From NCBI GenBank assembly GCA_041664945.1, contig JBAYJY010000181.1, positions 1 through 9,519 of the forward strand: a stretch of DNA of 9,519 bases. Direction: 5' to 3'. Shown here in pieces: positions 6,959-9,519 of the stretch. The position numbers were made by a program, and so were the translations under genes. The stretch's first letter is position 1, and every line of letters begins with the position of its first letter. This DNA is from JBAYJY01 sp041664945. GTDB lineage: Bacteria > UBP15 > UBA6099. Under the pieces are notes generated by a model, which had not been told where the DNA came from, did not search any database, and was given only the letters and a program-made list of their open reading frames with translations.

Positions 6959-8020
6959 ATGGATCTGGACATTGATGGGATATTGCTGAAAGCAGTGCAG
7001 AGAAAGGCATCAGACGTACACATCACGGCGGGGCTTCCGCCGGTGCTGAGAATCGACGGGCATCTCGTGCCTCTCGAGGAAGAACGGATCATTCCCTCGA
7101 TCTCGCAGCGGCTGATTTACGCGATGCTGACCGACCAGCAGAAACAGGCTTTCGAAGAAAATTTCGAGCTTGACTTCTCATACGGCGTATCCGGCGTAGG
7201 CAGGTTCAGGGCGAACATATTCCTGCAGCGCGGGTCGGTCGGGGCCGTAATGCGCTCCATACCTTCGAAGATACCGACGCTCGTCGAACTTCGAATGCCG
7301 AAAGTAATCGGCTCGCTTACGATGAGGCCTCGCGGGCTGGTTCTCGTGACAGGCCCGACAGGCTCGGGCAAATCGACTTCGCTCGCCGCCTGCATCGACC
7401 TGATCAACACGACGCGCGACTGCCACATCATAACCATCGAAGACCCGATCGAATATCTGCACCGGCACAAGAAGAGCATGATAAACCAGCGAGAGCTCGA
7501 ACTTGACACTAAATCGTTCAAGCGCGCTCTGCGGTCCGCGCTGCGCGAGGACCCGGATGTAATTCTCATCGGAGAAATGCGCGACCTGGAAACGATGGAA
7601 GCGGCGATAACGATCGCGGAAACGGGCCACCTTGTGTTCGCGACTCTGCACACCAACACCGCGGCCGGCTCGATTGACCGCATTGTCGACGTCTTCCCGC
7701 CGCACCAGCAGACCCAGATACGGACTCAGCTCGCGATGAACCTCGAAGCTGTCTGCACTCAGCAACTGCTGACACGCGTCGGCGGCGTGGGCCGAGTGCC
7801 CGCGGTCGAGATTCTGATCGCAACGCCGGCCGTCAAAAACCTTATACGCGAGAACAAGTCGCACCAGATAAACGCCGCGATACAAACCGGCAAGGATGTC
7901 GGAATGCAGACGATGGATCAGGCCCTGAAAGACCTTTACACGCAGGGAATGATAACCTATCAGGACGCCATGAACCGGGCGCACAATCAGGAAGACCTGA
8001 AGAAACTCATTCACGGATAA
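6959..8020 (+). CDS. pilT: Type IV pilus retraction ATPase PilT
   Basis: A 353-residue member of the secretion/pilus ATPase family, of normal PilT length. The hexameric motor sits on the cytoplasmic face and powers pilus depolymerisation and retraction. The N-terminal PAS-like domain starts with the typical KASDVHITAGLPPVLRIDG. Walker A is GPTGSGKST (132-140, K138). The Asp box ITIEDPIEY covers 158-166. Walker B is DPDVILIGEMRD (198-209, with E206 as the expected catalytic glutamate). The His box is AETGHLVFATLHTN (220-233). The C-terminal VKNLIRE matches the AIRNLIRE motif characteristic of PilT, which separates it from the extension ATPase PilB, as does the absence of the long PilB N-terminal domain. 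All catalytic residues appear intact. The start is supported by GAGG ten bases upstream and by the canonical N-terminus. A PilU-like or second PilT paralogue cannot be excluded. The 329-codon antisense frame over it is a shadow. Confidence 0.95.
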   Translation: MDLDIDGILLKAVQRKASDVHITAGLPPVLRIDGHLVPLEEERIIPSISQRLIYAMLTDQQKQAFEENFELDFSYGVSGVGRFRANIFLQRGSVGAVMRSIPSKIPTLVELRMPKVIGSLTMRPRGLVLVTGPTGSGKSTSLAACIDLINTTRDCHIITIEDPIEYLHRHKKSMINQRELELDTKSFKRALRSALREDPDVILIGEMRDLETMEAAITIAETGHLVFATLHTNTAAGSIDRIVDVFPPHQQTQIRTQLAMNLEAVCTQQLLTRVGGVGRVPAVEILIATPAVKNLIRENKSHQINAAIQTGKDVGMQTMDQALKDLYTQGMITYQDAMNRAHNQEDLKKLIHG

Positions 8021-8035
8021 GCGGGCATTGAAATA

Positions 8036-8051
8036 CGGCGGCGCGTCGCCG
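8036..8051 (+). other. GC-rich hairpin between pilT and pilC
   Basis: CGGCG (8036-8040) pairs with CGCCG (8047-8051) around GCGCGT in the 69-base spacer. No T-run follows, so it is not an intrinsic terminator. It could stabilise or process the mRNA and set the relative levels of PilT and PilC, but this is inference. Confidence 0.3.
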
Positions 8052-8089
8052 GAACCAATCGCTTGAAGCGGGAAAGACGAGTGTGACAG

Positions 8090-9301
8090 ATGCCTGAATT
8101 CGTATACAAGGCAAAAGACAGCAAAGGTCAGATGGTGACCGGGAGCATTGAGGCGGAAAACCCGCAAGCCGTCCGGATGAAGCTCCGCGAGAAAAATTTC
8201 ATAGTCACATCAATATCGGCCAAATCAAAGTCCGCGAACATGAAGGACATGATGGCCGGGTTTCAGAAGGTCAAGGCGAAAAGCCTCACGGTTTTCAGCC
8301 GCCAGTTTTCAACCATGGTTAGCGCGGGCCTTTCGCTCGTTCGCGCTCTCGACATCCTCGAACGGCAGGCGGACGACAAGAAACTTAAAGAAATCGTCCA
8401 CGACGTCCGCATAAAAGTCGAAGGCGGCTCCGCCCTTGCCGATGCTTTTGCGCAACACCCGCAGACCTTCTCCGACCTGTACATCAACCTCACCCACGCG
8501 GGCGAGGTCGGCGGTGTGCTCGACGACACCCTTAACCGCGTCGCTGAATTCCTCGAAAAGGATCAGGAACTCCGCGCAAAAATCAAATCATCGATGACTT
8601 ATCCGACGGTAATTTTCGTTTTCGCCATTGTCATCGTTATATTCCTTCTTGTTTTCGTTCTGCCGACATTCTCAACGATTTTCGAGGGGTTGGGCGTGAA
8701 GATGCCCGCAATGACCCAGTTTCTCATGAATCTGAGCGCCGCGATGAGAAGATTCTGGTATGTTTTCCTCGCTGTGGCCATCGGCTCTATTTTTCTTTTC
8801 CGCTACTACATCAGCACGCCGCAGGGCAAGTTCAAATGGCACCAGTTCCTGCTGCGCGTTCCGGTTTTCGGCCTTTTGAACAAGAAAGTCACAGTTTCGC
8901 GCTTCAGCCGCACTCTCGGAACGCTGATGAGCAGCGGCGTGCCCGTCATGCAGGCCTTGGAAGTAACGAGCAAGGCGGCCGGCAACAAGGTTGTCGAAAG
9001 AGCTATTGAAAACGTGCGCGAAAGTATCCGCGAAGGCGAGAGCATCTCGGTGCCCATGGAAGCATCCGGCATATTCCCGCCTATGGTTACCCAGATGATC
9101 GCTGTCGGCGAGGAAACGGGAAATCTCGACGCCATGCTGGAAAAAATTTCGGACTTTTACGACATGGAAGTAGAGGCTACGCTCGAATCGCTTACCTCGC
9201 TACTCGAACCTTTGCTCATGATGTTCATGGGCGGCATGGTCGGATTCATCGTAATAGCCATGTTCCTGCCCATGTTCACCCTTATAGGCTCGATCGATTA
9301 A
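8090..9301 (+). CDS. pilC: Type IV pilus inner-membrane platform protein PilC
   Basis: A 403-residue protein of the GspF/PilC family at its usual length. It forms the inner-membrane platform on which PilB and PilT act during pilus assembly and retraction. The N-terminus MPEFVYKAKDSKGQMVTGSI is the family's standard opening and fixes the start, although the ribosome binding site is weak (GAG eight bases upstream). Two T2SSF domains are visible. The first, about residues 68-191, contains FSRQFSTMVSAGLSLVRALD and HAGEVGGVLDDTL. The second, about 270-393, contains RFSRTLGTLMSSGVPVMQAL and GEETGNL. Membrane segments lie near 171-191, 222-240 and 372-398, the standard three. It follows pilT by 69 bases on the same strand and is probably cotranscribed. 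No pilB precedes pilT here, unlike the common pilB-pilT-pilC order. Confidence 0.94.
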   Translation: MPEFVYKAKDSKGQMVTGSIEAENPQAVRMKLREKNFIVTSISAKSKSANMKDMMAGFQKVKAKSLTVFSRQFSTMVSAGLSLVRALDILERQADDKKLKEIVHDVRIKVEGGSALADAFAQHPQTFSDLYINLTHAGEVGGVLDDTLNRVAEFLEKDQELRAKIKSSMTYPTVIFVFAIVIVIFLLVFVLPTFSTIFEGLGVKMPAMTQFLMNLSAAMRRFWYVFLAVAIGSIFLFRYYISTPQGKFKWHQFLLRVPVFGLLNKKVTVSRFSRTLGTLMSSGVPVMQALEVTSKAAGNKVVERAIENVRESIREGESISVPMEASGIFPPMVTQMIAVGEETGNLDAMLEKISDFYDMEVEATLESLTSLLEPLLMMFMGGMVGFIVIAMFLPMFTLIGSID

Positions 9302-9415
9302 CTGCGATTCAGAGATGTATGCGCAGATATGAAACAGGATTATTAATTTCGAGAAATAGTGGAGAAAAATATATTTTTAAAATATTGCGTAATTTTGAAA
9401 ATTATGTGTAATAAT

Positions 9416-9434
9416 ATAGATGTAACACATCTAT
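9416..9434. repeat. 8-bp perfect inverted repeat with 3-base centre
   Basis: ATAGATGT (9416-9423) and ACATCTAT (9427-9434) flank AAC. It lies about 115 bases after pilC in very AT-rich DNA. With low GC and no T-tract it is a poor terminator; its size fits a dyad operator for a dimeric regulator of a gene beyond the right edge, but no binding protein can be named. Confidence 0.4.
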
Positions 9435-9443
9435 TAAACCTGT

Positions 9444-9519
9444 CAGGAGGATTTTCGGGATATAAGCTGTAATCATAAACCATCATTTAGAAATTATTTT
9501 CTACCCGAAAACACTCCAG
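9444..9519. other. Nested inverted-repeat structure reaching the window edge
   Basis: CAGGAGGATTTTCGGG (9444-9459) is the reverse complement of 9504-9519 at 13 of 16 positions, including a perfect 8-bp core TTTTCGGG/CCCGAAAA. Inside it, TAGAAA (9488-9493) and TTTCTA (9498-9503) form a perfect hairpin with a TTAT loop that abuts the outer stem. The remaining 28 bases are unpaired by eye. The outer stem includes an AGGAGG (9445-9450) with no start codon at usable distance. This could be a folded 5' leader (cis-regulatory RNA) of a following gene, or a short inverted-repeat element. The pairing could continue past the edge. It matches no riboswitch class that I recognise. Confidence 0.4.

Noticed and set aside
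7178..8167. 329-codon open frame antisense to pilT
   Set aside because: It mirrors pilT codon structure, has no family resemblance, no ribosome binding site and no membrane or domain pattern; the sense strand has every PilT motif.
9302..9326. CTGCG/CGCAG inverted repeat just after pilC as a terminator
   Set aside because: A 5-bp stem with a 15-base loop and no following T-tract is too weak.

Overview
The window looks like chromosomal DNA from a didermic (Gram-negative-type) bacterium. It carries a type IV pilus retraction ATPase (PilT) and platform protein (PilC), an outer-membrane beta-barrel protein of the PorV/PorQ (UPF0164) type, and a UPF0182 membrane protein. No gene here fixes the phylum. 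The mix of PorV/PorQ-like, UPF0182 and PilT-PilC proteins with GC-rich genes and very AT-rich spacers would suit an uncultured environmental lineage, but that is only an inference. No RNA gene, CRISPR array, transposase or phage gene is visible.

Layout. (1) 1-740, minus: the 5' part of a PorV/PorQ-like outer-membrane protein gene, cut by the left edge, with a good ribosome binding site and a plausible sigma70 promoter. (2) 741-1762: about 1 kb of AT-rich DNA with no convincing gene. It holds one weak 27-codon ORF, a pair of tandem inverted repeats sharing a TGCA core, and an imperfect direct repeat. (3) 1763-4510, minus: a complete UPF0182 gene (915 aa, function unknown). (4) 4511-4867: a divergent intergenic region with the UPF0182 promoter, a stretch resembling the widespread 'SEAKNL' type of dispersed intergenic repeat, and a 19-bp tandem repeat. 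(5) 4868-6829, plus: a polytopic GT-C/PMT-like membrane glycosyltransferase. (6) 6959-8020 and 8090-9301, plus: pilT then pilC, probably one transcript, with a GC hairpin between them. (7) 9302-9519: AT-rich DNA with a palindrome and a nested inverted-repeat structure that runs up to the window edge.

Functionally, pilT and pilC are the only clear partners: the ATPase that depolymerises pili and the inner-membrane platform it acts on. pilB, pilM-Q and pilin genes are not in the window. The glycosyltransferase lies just upstream on the same strand and might modify surface polymers or pilin, but nothing in the sequence ties it to the pili. The most unusual elements are non-coding: the structure at the right edge and the repeats in the two intergenic regions. 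No strong case for a wholly new multi-gene system could be made from this window.
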